This document shows, in pieces, positions 7,152 to 16,039 of a stretch of 64,000 bases of DNA; positions within the stretch are counted from its first letter, which is position 1, and the number at the start of each line of letters is the position of its first letter. Origin of the DNA: Pikeienuella litoralis (GTDB lineage Bacteria > Pseudomonadota > Alphaproteobacteria > Rhodobacterales > Rhodobacteraceae); assembly GCF_037646705.1 (NCBI RefSeq), contig NZ_JBBHER010000002.1, positions 434,001 through 498,000 on the forward strand, read 5' to 3'. The notes beneath the pieces were generated by a model that was not told the origin of the DNA, did not search any database, and worked only from the letters and a program-made list of their open reading frames with translations. Made by a program: the position numbers and the translations under genes.

Positions 7152-9653
7152 ATGACCTCGCGCGCTCAGATCGATCTCGCCGCCGCCTCGTCCGGCCTGC
7201 CGGTGGCCGCCGCGCTGCCGGCGCTCCTTTGCGCGCTGTCCGGCGCGGGGCGCGCGGTGCTGACCGCGCCGCCGGGGGCGGGAAAGACGACGCTGGTCCC
7301 GCTCGCGCTTCTTGGCGCGGACTGGGCCGAGGGGCGGATCCTGATGCTGGAGCCGCGCCGGCTGGCGGCGCGGGCGGCGGCGGAGCGGATGGCGGCCCTT
7401 CTCGGGGAGCGGGTGGGCGAGACCGTCGGCTACCGGGTCCGGGGCGAGGCGAAGATCGGGCGGCGGACCCGGATCGAGGTGCTGACCGAAGGAATCCTCA
7501 CCCGGATGCTGCAGAGCGACCCCGCGCTCGAGGGCGTGGCGGCGGTGATCTTCGACGAATTCCACGAGCGCTCGATCCACGCCGACCTCGGGCTGGCGCT
7601 GGCCTGGGAGGCGCGGGGCGCGCTCCGGCCGGATCTCAGGATCGTGGCGATGTCGGCGACGCTGGACGCGGCGCCGGTGGCGGCGCTGATGGACGGGGCG
7701 CCGATGGTCCACGCCGAAGGCCGCGCCTTCCCGGTCGAGACGCGCTGGCTCGACCGGTCCGCGGCGGGCCGGGTGGAGGCCGAAGCGGCCGCCGCCGCGC
7801 GCCGGGCGCTGGCCGGAGAGGAGGGCGATATCCTGATCTTCCTGCCGGGCGCGCGCGAGATCGGCCGCGCCCTTCGCCTGCTGGAGGGGGTGGAGGCGGA
7901 GATCCGTCCGCTGCACGGCGCGCTGTCCTTCGCGGCGCAGCGCGCGGCGCTCGCGCCCGCGGGGCCGGGCCGGCGGAAGGTCGTGCTGGCGAGCGCCATC
8001 GCGGAGACCTCGCTCACGGTCGAGGGGGTGCGGGTGGTGATCGACGGCGGGCTGGCGCGCCGCTCGAGGTTCGACCCCGGCGCCGGCATGGCCCGGCTGG
8101 TGACGGAGCGGGTGACGCGGGCCGAGGCCGACCAGCGCCGCGGCCGGGCGGGCCGGCTCGGGCCCGGGCTCTGCATCCGGCTCTGGACCAGGGGGGAGGA
8201 GGCCGGGTTCGCGCCCTTCGCGCCGCCGGAGATCACGGCGGCGGATCTCGCGCCCTTCGCGCTGGATCTGGCGAACTGGGGGGCCGCTCCGGGGGATCTC
8301 CGGTTTCTCGACCCGCCGCCCGAAGCGGGGCTCGCCGCGGCGCGCCGGCTTCTCGGCGCGCTCGGCGCGCTGGACGGCGCGGGGCGGATCACCGGCCATG
8401 GCCGGGCGATGGCCGCGGCGCCGGCGCATCCCCGCCTCGCGCACATGATGCTGAGCGCGCCCGCCGGGGAGCGGGGCGCGGCCGCCGCGTTGGCGGCGCT
8501 GATCGAGGCGCGGGACCCGATGATCGGCGCCGGGGCCGATATCGGCGCGCGGCTGAACGCGCTGTCCGCGCCCGGGCGGGCGGGCGCGGCGGAGGGCGCG
8601 CTCCGCCGCATCCGGGCGGAGGCGGAGCGGCTCGCGAAGCGCGTCGGCGCGCCGCCGCCCTGGCGGGGCGGCGGGCGCGCGCCGGCGGGCCCGCTGCTCG
8701 CCCGGGCCTTCCCCGACCGGGTCGCGATGCGCCGGCCGGGCGCCGGGCCGACGGGCGCGGCGCGGTATCTTCTTGCGAGCGGGAAGGGGGCCTGGCTGCC
8801 GGCGGAGGACGCGCTGGCGGCGGAGCCGTTTCTGGTGGCGGCGGATCTCGACGGCGACGCGACGGAGGCGCGGATCCGCCTCGCCGCGCCGATCGGGCGG
8901 GCGGAGATCGACGCGCTGTTCGCCGACCGGATCGAGGAGACGGCGGCCTGCCGCTGGAACCGCCGGGAGCGACGGGTGAGCGCGCGGCGCAGGCTGACGC
9001 TCGGCGCGCTGGCGCTGGAGGAGCGGCCATGGCCGGAGGCGCCGGAGGCGGCGCTGGCGGCGGCGCTCATCGAGGGGGTACGCGATCTCGGGCTGGAGGC
9101 GCTGCCATGGACGCCGGCGGCGCGGCGGCTGGCGGCGCGGGGCGAATGGGCGCGGGCTCGGGGCGCGGCGGCGCCGTCGCTCGCGCCGAAGGATCTGCTG
9201 GCCGAGCTGGAGGACTGGCTCGCGCCCTATCTGCCGGGCTGCCGGAAGCTCGAGGATCTGACCCGGCTCGATCTTCACGCGCTCCTCTCGGCGCGGCTCG
9301 GCCATGAGGGGCGCCGGGCGGTGGACCGCGTCGCGCCGGAGGCGTTCACCGCGCCGGACGGCGGCGTCTGCCGGATCGATTACGACGGGGCGGCGCCCGC
9401 CATCGCGGCGCCGCTGCAGGCGTTCTTCGGGCTGGATCGGCATCCGACGGCGGGGGGCGAGGCGCTCAGCGTCTCGCTGCTTTCGCCGGCGGGGCGCCCG
9501 CTGCAGGTGACGGCGGATCTGCCGGGGTTCTGGCGGTCGTCCTATGCGGATGTGCGCAAGGAGATGCGCGGGCGCTACCCGCGCCATCCCTGGCCGGAGG
9601 ATCCGCTCAGCGCCGCGCCGACGCGGCGGGCGAAGCCGCGCGCGCGGCGCTGA
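7152..9653 (+). CDS. hrpB: ATP-dependent helicase HrpB
   Basis: An 833-residue DEAH/RHA-type helicase. Walker A is PPGAGKTT (40-47), motif II is DEFH (135-138), motif III is SATLD, and motif VI is QRRGRAGR. The C-terminal third carries the HrpB-specific domain, ending PGFWRSSYADVRKEMRGRYP. The length is usual for HrpB, whose cell role in bacteria is still loosely defined (RNA or DNA remodelling). Very high GC creates long false reading frames antisense to it. A monocistronic layout is likely, convergent with the next gene. Confidence 0.92.
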   Translation: MTSRAQIDLAAASSGLPVAAALPALLCALSGAGRAVLTAPPGAGKTTLVPLALLGADWAEGRILMLEPRRLAARAAAERMAALLGERVGETVGYRVRGEAKIGRRTRIEVLTEGILTRMLQSDPALEGVAAVIFDEFHERSIHADLGLALAWEARGALRPDLRIVAMSATLDAAPVAALMDGAPMVHAEGRAFPVETRWLDRSAAGRVEAEAAAAARRALAGEEGDILIFLPGAREIGRALRLLEGVEAEIRPLHGALSFAAQRAALAPAGPGRRKVVLASAIAETSLTVEGVRVVIDGGLARRSRFDPGAGMARLVTERVTRAEADQRRGRAGRLGPGLCIRLWTRGEEAGFAPFAPPEITAADLAPFALDLANWGAAPGDLRFLDPPPEAGLAAARRLLGALGALDGAGRITGHGRAMAAAPAHPRLAHMMLSAPAGERGAAAALAALIEARDPMIGAGADIGARLNALSAPGRAGAAEGALRRIRAEAERLAKRVGAPPPWRGGGRAPAGPLLARAFPDRVAMRRPGAGPTGAARYLLASGKGAWLPAEDALAAEPFLVAADLDGDATEARIRLAAPIGRAEIDALFADRIEETAACRWNRRERRVSARRRLTLGALALEERPWPEAPEAALAAALIEGVRDLGLEALPWTPAARRLAARGEWARARGAAAPSLAPKDLLAELEDWLAPYLPGCRKLEDLTRLDLHALLSARLGHEGRRAVDRVAPEAFTAPDGGVCRIDYDGAAPAIAAPLQAFFGLDRHPTAGGEALSVSLLSPAGRPLQVTADLPGFWRSSYADVRKEMRGRYPRHPWPEDPLSAAPTRRAKPRARR

Positions 9654-9665
9654 GCGGGCCCGTCC

Positions 9666-10925
9666 TCACGCCAGCCGCGGGCGGCGGGCGCCGCGCGACG
9701 ACGCCCAGCCGAGAAGGCCGACGGCGAAGACCAGAAACGCGGCCGACGCCGGCAGCGGCACGGGCGACAGCCGCATGACGGCGCCGTCCGTCGGCGAGGA
9801 GCCGTAGACGGAGACGAAGAACTCTCCGGCCCGCCCCGCGGCGAAGCCGGTGGGATTTTCGATGCCGCCATAGATCAGCGCGGTCGCGCCATCGAGGCCG
9901 ATCGAATGGATCGCGCCGGTGGTTCCCGGCCCGAGGAGGCTGTCGCTGTCGAGTTCGAGCGCGAAGAGGGTTCCATCGGCGCCGAAGGCGACGTCGATGA
10001 TGTTGGTCAGGCCGCCCGCGACGATCGAAAGATCGCCATTGTCGAGGCTGAACACGTTCGCGCCGCCGACCGGGAATGGAAAGCCCGTCAACTGCCCGAA
10101 GAACAGCGCCCCGTCCGCGTTGATCGCGGCGCCGGTCGGCACCGCCTGATAGAACGGCCCGCCGGGCAGGCCGGCCGGCGTCGGCGCGGCCGGGAGGGTC
10201 GCGACGGCGGTCATCGCGCCGGTCATGTCCACCGAAATCACGCTGTTGCCGCCGGCGTCGGTCACCAGAAACCCGGAGCCAGAAGCGACGACGCCATAGG
10301 GGTTGCTGTCCGCGCCTTCTCCTCCCGGATCGTTCGCGGCTTCGAAATCCGCAAGATTGGCGAACGCCGTCGCCGTGCCGGCGGCGGTGTCGATGGCCGC
10401 GAGCGTGCCGAGCAGGCCGACATTCGGCTGACCGGCGAGGAGGCTGCGATTCGCCGGGGCGCTCCCGAGCCCGATCGTCGCGTAGAGGCCGCCATTCGCG
10501 CCGAAGGCGAGGCCCTGCGGGCCGGTGGCCTCCGCGCCGCCCGCCGGAGCGAGCGACGGCAAGCCCGAGACGACGCGGCTCTGCACGCCGTTCAGAAGCC
10601 GGCTGATCCCGCCGGTCGTCCCGTATCGGCTCTCCGGCGCGCCGCCATTCGCCGGGAGGCTGGGCCCGTCGCCGCCGCGCCCCGCCTCGGCGACATAGAG
10701 CGCGCCGTCCGGCCCCATCACGAGCCCGCGCGGGTTGAGAAGGCCGCTCATCACCGTCGACTGGGCGTAGGCCAGCGGCGCGGCGCTCGCCGCCTGCGGG
10801 GAAAGCGCGAACGCCGCCGTCAGAGCGACGCCGGACGACAGGAGATATCCTGCGGCGCGCCTGACCGACGCTGGCCGGAGCCGGGGCCGGAGGAGGGCGA
10901 CGTCGGTTGATGGAGAGATGCTCAC
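9666..10925 (-). CDS. ScyD/ScyE-like beta-propeller protein with VPLPA sorting tail
   Basis: A 419-residue exported protein. The hydrophobic signal (LLSSGVALTAAFALSPQAASA) is followed by NHL-like blades: LNPRGLVMGPDGALYVAEAG, GPQGLAFGANGGLYATIG, AINADGALFFGQL and IIDVAFGADGTLFALELDS. The C-terminus is VPLPAS, a hydrophobic helix and then an Arg cluster. This is the tripartite VPLPA form of PEP-CTERM-like tails, which are processed by an exosortase. GTG 10925 is the only credible start, with AAAGGAA upstream. Extracellular or surface binding role inferred; substrate unknown. Confidence 0.75.
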   Translation of the reverse strand: MSISPSTDVALLRPRLRPASVRRAAGYLLSSGVALTAAFALSPQAASAAPLAYAQSTVMSGLLNPRGLVMGPDGALYVAEAGRGGDGPSLPANGGAPESRYGTTGGISRLLNGVQSRVVSGLPSLAPAGGAEATGPQGLAFGANGGLYATIGLGSAPANRSLLAGQPNVGLLGTLAAIDTAAGTATAFANLADFEAANDPGGEGADSNPYGVVASGSGFLVTDAGGNSVISVDMTGAMTAVATLPAAPTPAGLPGGPFYQAVPTGAAINADGALFFGQLTGFPFPVGGANVFSLDNGDLSIVAGGLTNIIDVAFGADGTLFALELDSDSLLGPGTTGAIHSIGLDGATALIYGGIENPTGFAAGRAGEFFVSVYGSSPTDGAVMRLSPVPLPASAAFLVFAVGLLGWASSRGARRPRLA

Positions 10926-10994
10926 GGCGATTCCTTTTGATCAGATCAAGCCGGTAATCGGCATACTCTCATCAAGTAAACGCGCAAGCGAATA

Positions 10995-11030
10995 GTTAAT
11001 GGTTCATGTAAAAATCGTTAACGGATCATG
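10995..11030. repeat. Direct repeat, 22-bp period, upstream of propeller gene
   Basis: GTTAATGGTTCATG (10995-11008) and GTTAACGGATCATG (11017-11030) match at 12 of 14 positions and start 22 bp apart, two helical turns. They lie in an AT-rich gap about 70-105 bp upstream of the GTG at 10925. A regulator site is possible. Confidence 0.4.
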
Positions 11031-11040
11031 TTTTTCATAT

Positions 11041-11081
11041 CTCTGCGGGCCGGGCCATCGAATCTGGCCCGGCCCGCAGAG
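11041..11081 (-). terminator. Strong hairpin after ornithine decarboxylase
   Basis: A perfect 17-bp stem (11041-11057 with 11065-11081) with a 7-base loop, 17 bp past the decarboxylase stop. There is no U-tract on the minus strand, so it may end transcription imperfectly or stabilise the mRNA 3' end. Confidence 0.6.
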
Positions 11082-11097
11082 CGCGTCGCCCCCGGCG

Positions 11098-12273
11098 TCA
11101 GATGCAGATCACGTCCAGCGGCGGGAAGCCGTTGAAGCCGACCGATGAGTAGGTCGTCGTATAGGCGCCGGCCGCGCGGATGAAGATCCGGTCCCCGGAC
11201 TTCAGCGCCAGGGGCATCTCCATCGGGCGCTTCTCGTAGAGAACGTCCGCGCTGTCGCAGCTCGGCCCGGCCAGAACGCAGGGGCCGCCCGGAAGCCCGT
11301 CATGCGGGGTCGCGATGTGATAGCGGATCGACTCGCCCTCGGTCTCCGCGAGGCCCGAAAACCTGCCGATGTCGAGATAGACCCAGCGATGGATGTCGTC
11401 CGGCGACCGGCGCGAGACCAGCACGACCTCGGCCGCGATCACGCCGGCCTCGGCGACGAGGCCGCGGCCGGGCTCCGCCATCACCCTGCGCGCGCCGGGG
11501 AAGCTCGCCTCGATCATGGTCATGACCTCGGCGGCGTAGCTCTCCGGCTCGTCGATCTCCTCCTCGTAGAAGGCGGGGAAGCCGCCGCCGATGTTCACGA
11601 GGTCGAGATCGAACCCCTCGGCGCGGGCCGCCGCCCAGACCGGCGCGAGATCTTCGAGCGCGGAGCGCCACATCGCGGCGCGGCGGGTCTGCGAGCCGAC
11701 GTGAAAGCTGAAGCCGACCGGCTTCAACCCAAGCTCGCGGGCGCGGCGCAGCAGCGGCGCGGCGCCGGCCGCGGGAACGCCGAACTTGCGGCTGAGCGGC
11801 CAGTCCGCCTCCGAGCGCTCGACCAGGAGGCGGATATAGACCTCGGCGCCGGGCGCGTTCTCGGCGATCTTCTCCAGCTCCTCATCCGCGTCGGCGGCGA
11901 AGACGCCGACGCCGACGCTCCAGGCGAAGGCGATGTCGGCGGGCTTTTTCACCGTATTGCCGAAGGAGACATCCTCCGGCCGTGCGCCGAGGGAGAGGCA
12001 AAGCTCGATCTCGGCGCGGGACGCGGCGTCGAAATGCGCGCCCTCCTCGACCAGCCGCGCGATGACCTCGCGCGCCGGGTTCGCCTTCACCGCGTAATGG
12101 ATGACGGCGCGGCCGAGCCCGCGGCGGAACGCGCGATAGCGCGCGGCGACCTCGTCCAGGTCGATGACCAGCGTCGGCCGGCCGAAAACCTGGGCGCGGG
12201 CGTAAGCCTCCGCCCGTCTCCAGGGTGCAATGATACGCTCTACGGGCGCGAGCCCGGCTACGTTGGCGTTCAT
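11098..12273 (-). CDS. Ornithine decarboxylase, PLP group (alanine racemase fold)
   Basis: A 391-residue enzyme of the ornithine/diaminopimelate decarboxylase family. The PLP lysine is in YAVKANP (K63), the phosphate-binding part is LVNIGGGFPAFYEEE, then AEPGRGLVAEAG, and the substrate-site cysteine is in GPSCDSADV near residue 338. It makes putrescine from ornithine, though lysine activity is also known in this family. Start ATG 12273 has GGAG 6 bases upstream; ATG 12279 would abut that site. The leader resembles the alphaproteobacterial speF RNA element, which fits this enzyme. Confidence 0.88.
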   Translation of the reverse strand: MNANVAGLAPVERIIAPWRRAEAYARAQVFGRPTLVIDLDEVAARYRAFRRGLGRAVIHYAVKANPAREVIARLVEEGAHFDAASRAEIELCLSLGARPEDVSFGNTVKKPADIAFAWSVGVGVFAADADEELEKIAENAPGAEVYIRLLVERSEADWPLSRKFGVPAAGAAPLLRRARELGLKPVGFSFHVGSQTRRAAMWRSALEDLAPVWAAARAEGFDLDLVNIGGGFPAFYEEEIDEPESYAAEVMTMIEASFPGARRVMAEPGRGLVAEAGVIAAEVVLVSRRSPDDIHRWVYLDIGRFSGLAETEGESIRYHIATPHDGLPGGPCVLAGPSCDSADVLYEKRPMEMPLALKSGDRIFIRAAGAYTTTYSSVGFNGFPPLDVICI

Positions 12274-12279
12274 GGTCAT

Positions 12280-12440
12280 CTCCGTCAGATGGCGCCCTTC
12301 CGGGGCGCGGCGTCCAAAAGAGACGTTACCGTCGCTACGTAACCGAATGAGGACCGGAATCCTCGACGGGCCAGAGGCGCGTGCGTTGGCGTCGTGCGTC
12401 AGGATTTGAGGCGCTTCGCGGCCAAATGCAAGCAAAGTTT
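12280..12440 (-). ncRNA. Candidate speF-type leader RNA
   Basis: The roughly 160 nt upstream of the decarboxylase gene form several small stems on the minus strand: GAGGA-TTCCGG-TCCTC, GTTAC/GTAAC, and GCGCCC-CGGAA-GGGCGC close to the start codon. The speF motif is a known conserved RNA upstream of ornithine decarboxylase genes in alphaproteobacteria. The assignment rests on position and these stems from memory, not on a covariance search. Boundaries are approximate. Confidence 0.45.
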
Positions 12441-12474
12441 TCGCGCCGGGCGGAATGAATTTCGAGTGTGGATT

Positions 12475-12933
12475 TCAGGCCGCCTGAGGGGAGACGGATT
12501 TGGTGAAATAGACCCGGTCGAAGCCGGCTTCGCGCCGCCTCCCGGTCTCCCACCAGCCAAGATTCGCATAGAGGGAGAGGTTCTCGGTCATGGCGGCGTT
12601 GGTGTAGAGATCGAGCCGCCGGAGGCCGCGCCGGCGGGCCTCCGTCTCCGCGAAATCGAGAAGCGCGCGGCCATGGCCCTCGCCATGCCGCTCCGGATGA
12701 ACGGCGACATTCTCGATATGAAGAGAATCAGCCGATCGACGCATGACGATGAAGCCGAGAATCTCCGCGAACTCCGCCAGCGCCCAGACCTCGTCGGCGG
12801 CGATCAGGGCCGCGAAGTCGGCGAGCATGGGCGCGGGCTTTCGTCCGATCCGATGAATATAAGGCGTATATGCGGCGACCGCGACGGCGCGGATCGGCGC
12901 CGCGTCTTCAGGGCGCGCTCGCTGGATCTGCAT
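12475..12933 (-). CDS. GNAT family N-acetyltransferase
   Basis: A 152-residue acetyltransferase of the GNAT fold. It has VAVHPERHGEGHGRALLDFAE, which is the acetyl-CoA pyrophosphate loop (R/Q-x-x-G-x-G/A form), then a C-terminal NLSLYANLGWWETGRR helix. The ATG is preceded by AGGAGGAGAG. The acceptor substrate cannot be named. It runs in the same direction as the decarboxylase gene and ends upstream of that gene's leader. It is divergent from mutS. Confidence 0.85.
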   Translation of the reverse strand: MQIQRARPEDAAPIRAVAVAAYTPYIHRIGRKPAPMLADFAALIAADEVWALAEFAEILGFIVMRRSADSLHIENVAVHPERHGEGHGRALLDFAETEARRRGLRRLDLYTNAAMTENLSLYANLGWWETGRRREAGFDRVYFTKSVSPQAA

Positions 12934-12996
12934 CTCTCTCCTCCTGCTTTTGCACGGCGTCGCGCCATGCTAGGCGGAGCGCAGAGCGAGGGCAAA

Positions 12997-15657
12997 GTGA
13001 CGAAGACCGAGAATCCCGACATTCCCGCCGACGCGACGCCGATGATGGCGCAATACCTGACGATCAAGGCCGAGCATCAGGATGCGCTGCTCTTCTATCG
13101 GATGGGGGACTTTTACGAACTCTTTTTCGACGACGCGCGTCAGGCCGCCGCCGCGCTGGACATCGCGCTGACGAAGCGCGGCAAGCATCTCGGCGAGGAC
13201 ATCGCGATGTGCGGCGTGCCGGTCCATTCCGCCGAGGCCTATCTCCTGACGTTGATTCGCAAGGGATTCCGCGTCGCGGTCTGCGAACAGCTCGAGGATC
13301 CGGCGGAGGCGAGGAAGCGCGGCGCGAAATCCGTGGTGGCGCGGGGCGTCACCCGGCTGGTGACGCCGGGCACGCTGACCGAGGACGCGCTGCTCGACGC
13401 GCGGGCGGCGAACTGGCTGGCGGCGTGGGCGGAGATCCGGGGCGAGGGGGCGCTGGCCTGGTGCGATCTCTCCACCGGGGAGGTGCGCGTCGCCGCCACG
13501 CCCCGCGCGGGGCTCGGCCCGCTCCTCGCCCGGCTCGCGCCGCGGGAGGTTCTGGTCGGACCGGCGGCGGAGGACGACCCTGCGCTGGCGGATCTGATCG
13601 AGGAGTGCGGCGCCGTCGCCACCCGGCTTTCCGCCGCCGCCTTCGACAGCGCGGCCGGCGCGGCGCGGCTGAAGGCGCTCTACCGGGTGGGGAGCCTCGA
13701 CGGCTTCGGCGCGTTCAGCCGGGCGGAGACGGCGGCGCTGGGCGCGGTCGCCGATTATATCGAGATCACCCAGAAGGGGGCGCTGCCGCTCCTGCGCCCG
13801 CCGCTGCGGGAGGGGACGGCGGGCGCGATGCGGATCGACGCCGCGACGCGGCGCAATCTCGAGCTGATGCGCGCGCTTTCCGGCGGCCGCGAAGGGTCCC
13901 TCCTCCACGCGATCGACCGGACCCGGACCGGCGCCGGCGCGCGGCTTCTGGCGGCGCGGCTGGCGGCGCCCTCGACCGATGTCGCGGAGATCCGCCGCCG
14001 GCTCGACGGGGTGGACATGTTCGTCGCCGATTCGCAGGCGCGCGACGCGGCGCGCGACGCGCTCGGCCGGGTCCCGGATATCGAGCGCGCGCTGAACCGG
14101 CTGGCGCTGGAGCGGGGCGGGCCGCGGGATCTGGCGGCGATCCGGGCGGGGCTGGAGCAGGCGGCGGCGCTGAAGGCGGCGCTCGGCGAGGCGGAGGCCG
14201 CGATCGTCAGGGACGCCGCGGCCGCGCTCGGCGGGCATGAGGATCTGATCGCGCTGCTCTCCGGCGCGCTGGTCGAGACGCCGCCGCTTCTCGCCCGCGA
14301 CGGCGGCTTCATCCGCGCCGGGTTCGACGGCGATCTGGACGAGGCGCGGACGCTCCGCGACGAGGGCCGCTCCGTCATCATGGCGATGCAGGCGGAATAC
14401 CAGGAGCTGACCGGGGTCTCGGCGCTGAAGGTCCGGCGCAACAACGTGCTCGGCTATTTCGTCGAGACGCCGGCGGGCCACGCCGAAAAGATGATGTCGC
14501 CGCCGCTCTCGGAGACGTTCATCCACCGCCAGACGCTGGCCGGGCAGGTGCGCTTCACGACGCGGCCGCTCTCGGACATGCAGACCAGGATGCTGGAGGC
14601 GGGGGGCCGCGCGCTGGAGATCGAGCAGCGCCTGTTCGCCCGGCTGCGGGAGGCCGTGACCGTGGCGGCGGCCGCGATCGCCGCCACGGCGGCGGCGCTG
14701 GCGGAGATCGACCTCGCGGCGGCGCTGGCGGCGCTGGCGGCCGAGGAAGGCTGGACGCGCCCGGTGGTGGAGGAGGGGCGCGCCTTCGTGATCGAGGCCG
14801 GGCGCCATCCGGTGGTCGAGCAGGCGCTGCGCCGGGCGGGGGAGGGCGGCTTCATCGCCAATGACGCCGACCTCTCCGAAAACGCGCGGCTCTGGCTGCT
14901 GACCGGGCCGAACATGGCGGGGAAATCGACCTTTCTCCGGCAGAACGCGCTGATCGCGGTGCTGGCGCAGATGGGAAGCCGGGTGCCGGCGGCGGCGGCG
15001 CGGATCGGCGTCGTCGATCAGCTGTTCAGCCGCGTCGGCGCGGCGGACGATCTGGCGCGGGGGCGCTCCACCTTCATGGTGGAGATGGTCGAGACGGCGG
15101 CGATCCTCAATCAGGCGGGGCCGGGCGCGCTGGTGATTCTCGATGAGATCGGGCGCGGCACCGCCACCTATGACGGGCTCTCCATCGCCTGGGCGGTTCT
15201 GGAGCATCTCCATGACGTGAACCGCTGCCGCGGGCTGTTCGCGACGCATTACCATGAGCTGACGGCGCTCTCGGCGCGGCTCTCCTCGCTCGCCAACGCG
15301 ACGATGGCGGTGCGCGAATGGGAGGGCGAGGCGGTCTTCCTGCATGAGGTGCGCCCCGGCGCCGCCGACCGCTCCTACGGCGTGCAGGTGGCGCGGCTGG
15401 CGGGTCTGCCGGCGCCGGTGGTCGCGCGGGCGCGCGCCGTTCTCGAAATGCTGGAGGCGGGCGAGCGGGACGGCGGCGCGAAGGCCGCGCGGCTGATCGA
15501 CGATCTGCCGCTGTTCGCCGCCCGCCCCGCCCCGGCCCCCGCGCCGAGCGGGCCGTCGCCGCTCGAGGCGGCGCTGGCGGAGATTTCACCGGACGATCTC
15601 ACGCCCCGCGAGGCGCTGGAGGCGCTTTATCGCCTGAAGGCGGCCGCCGGGAGCTGA
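12997..15657 (+). CDS. mutS: DNA mismatch repair protein MutS
   Basis: An 886-residue mismatch sensor ATPase. The mismatch-wedge motif is GDFYELF (about residue 37, Phe and Glu contact the mismatch). Walker A is GPNMAGKST (about 636), Walker B is VILDEIGRGTAT, and the H-loop is FATHYHEL. The start is taken at GTG 12997, which has GAGGG 5 bases upstream, rather than ATG 12967, which has no ribosome site. The first family-conserved residues are MMAQYL, a few codons later. It acts with MutL in post-replicative repair. Confidence 0.95.
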   Translation: MTKTENPDIPADATPMMAQYLTIKAEHQDALLFYRMGDFYELFFDDARQAAAALDIALTKRGKHLGEDIAMCGVPVHSAEAYLLTLIRKGFRVAVCEQLEDPAEARKRGAKSVVARGVTRLVTPGTLTEDALLDARAANWLAAWAEIRGEGALAWCDLSTGEVRVAATPRAGLGPLLARLAPREVLVGPAAEDDPALADLIEECGAVATRLSAAAFDSAAGAARLKALYRVGSLDGFGAFSRAETAALGAVADYIEITQKGALPLLRPPLREGTAGAMRIDAATRRNLELMRALSGGREGSLLHAIDRTRTGAGARLLAARLAAPSTDVAEIRRRLDGVDMFVADSQARDAARDALGRVPDIERALNRLALERGGPRDLAAIRAGLEQAAALKAALGEAEAAIVRDAAAALGGHEDLIALLSGALVETPPLLARDGGFIRAGFDGDLDEARTLRDEGRSVIMAMQAEYQELTGVSALKVRRNNVLGYFVETPAGHAEKMMSPPLSETFIHRQTLAGQVRFTTRPLSDMQTRMLEAGGRALEIEQRLFARLREAVTVAAAAIAATAAALAEIDLAAALAALAAEEGWTRPVVEEGRAFVIEAGRHPVVEQALRRAGEGGFIANDADLSENARLWLLTGPNMAGKSTFLRQNALIAVLAQMGSRVPAAAARIGVVDQLFSRVGAADDLARGRSTFMVEMVETAAILNQAGPGALVILDEIGRGTATYDGLSIAWAVLEHLHDVNRCRGLFATHYHELTALSARLSSLANATMAVREWEGEAVFLHEVRPGAADRSYGVQVARLAGLPAPVVARARAVLEMLEAGERDGGAKAARLIDDLPLFAARPAPAPAPSGPSPLEAALAEISPDDLTPREALEALYRLKAAAGS

Positions 15658-15664
15658 GCGCGCC

Positions 15665-16039
15665 TCAGGCCTTCCCGCAGCGGGGCCCCTCGGGCCGGGT
15701 CCAGATGAACACGAGGACGCAGGAGAGGATCGCGGCTTCCGCGGCGATCAGCCAGAGCGGGAGCGCGAGAACCACCGCGGGGATGATCGCCGCCGCGATG
15801 GAGAGGGTGGAGATCCATTTCACCCGGCGCCGGATCGCGCCATGCGCGCGCCAGTCCGCGATCGGCGGGCCGAAGGCGGGATGGTCGAGCAGCCAGCGAT
15901 AGAACCGCTGCGACGAGCGCGCGAACGCAAATGCGGCCAGGATGAGGAACGGGACCGTCGGCATGACCGGCAACACCGCGCCGACCGCCCCGAGAGCGAG
16001 GGCGAGACAGCCGACGACGAACCAGAAACCCCTTCTCAT
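15665..16039 (-). CDS. DUF454 (YbaN-like) inner membrane protein
   Basis: A 124-residue protein with about three to four hydrophobic helices and the DUF454 pattern GAVGAVLPVMPTVPFLILAA, followed by FARSSQRFYRWLLDHPAFGP. The family is widespread in proteobacteria; function is unknown. ATG 16039 is chosen because family similarity starts there and GGAG lies 8 bases upstream. It is convergent with mutS, separated by 7 bp. Confidence 0.85.
   Translation of the reverse strand: MRRGFWFVVGCLALALGAVGAVLPVMPTVPFLILAAFAFARSSQRFYRWLLDHPAFGPPIADWRAHGAIRRRVKWISTLSIAAAIIPAVVLALPLWLIAAEAAILSCVLVFIWTRPEGPRCGKA

Noticed and set aside
6009..9587. Very long open frame antisense to hrpB and meaB
   Set aside because: It is a by-product of high GC: Arg/Pro/Gly-rich, no motifs, while the sense frames encode complete conserved proteins.
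10937..10949. TTGATC-A-GATCAA as an FNR box
   Set aside because: The centre is 3 bp rather than the 4 needed for TTGAT-N4-ATCAA, and it sits on the ribosome site of the propeller gene.
12970..15345. Long open frame antisense to mutS
   Set aside because: Composition is Arg/Gln/His-rich without domains; mutS in the other strand is unambiguous.
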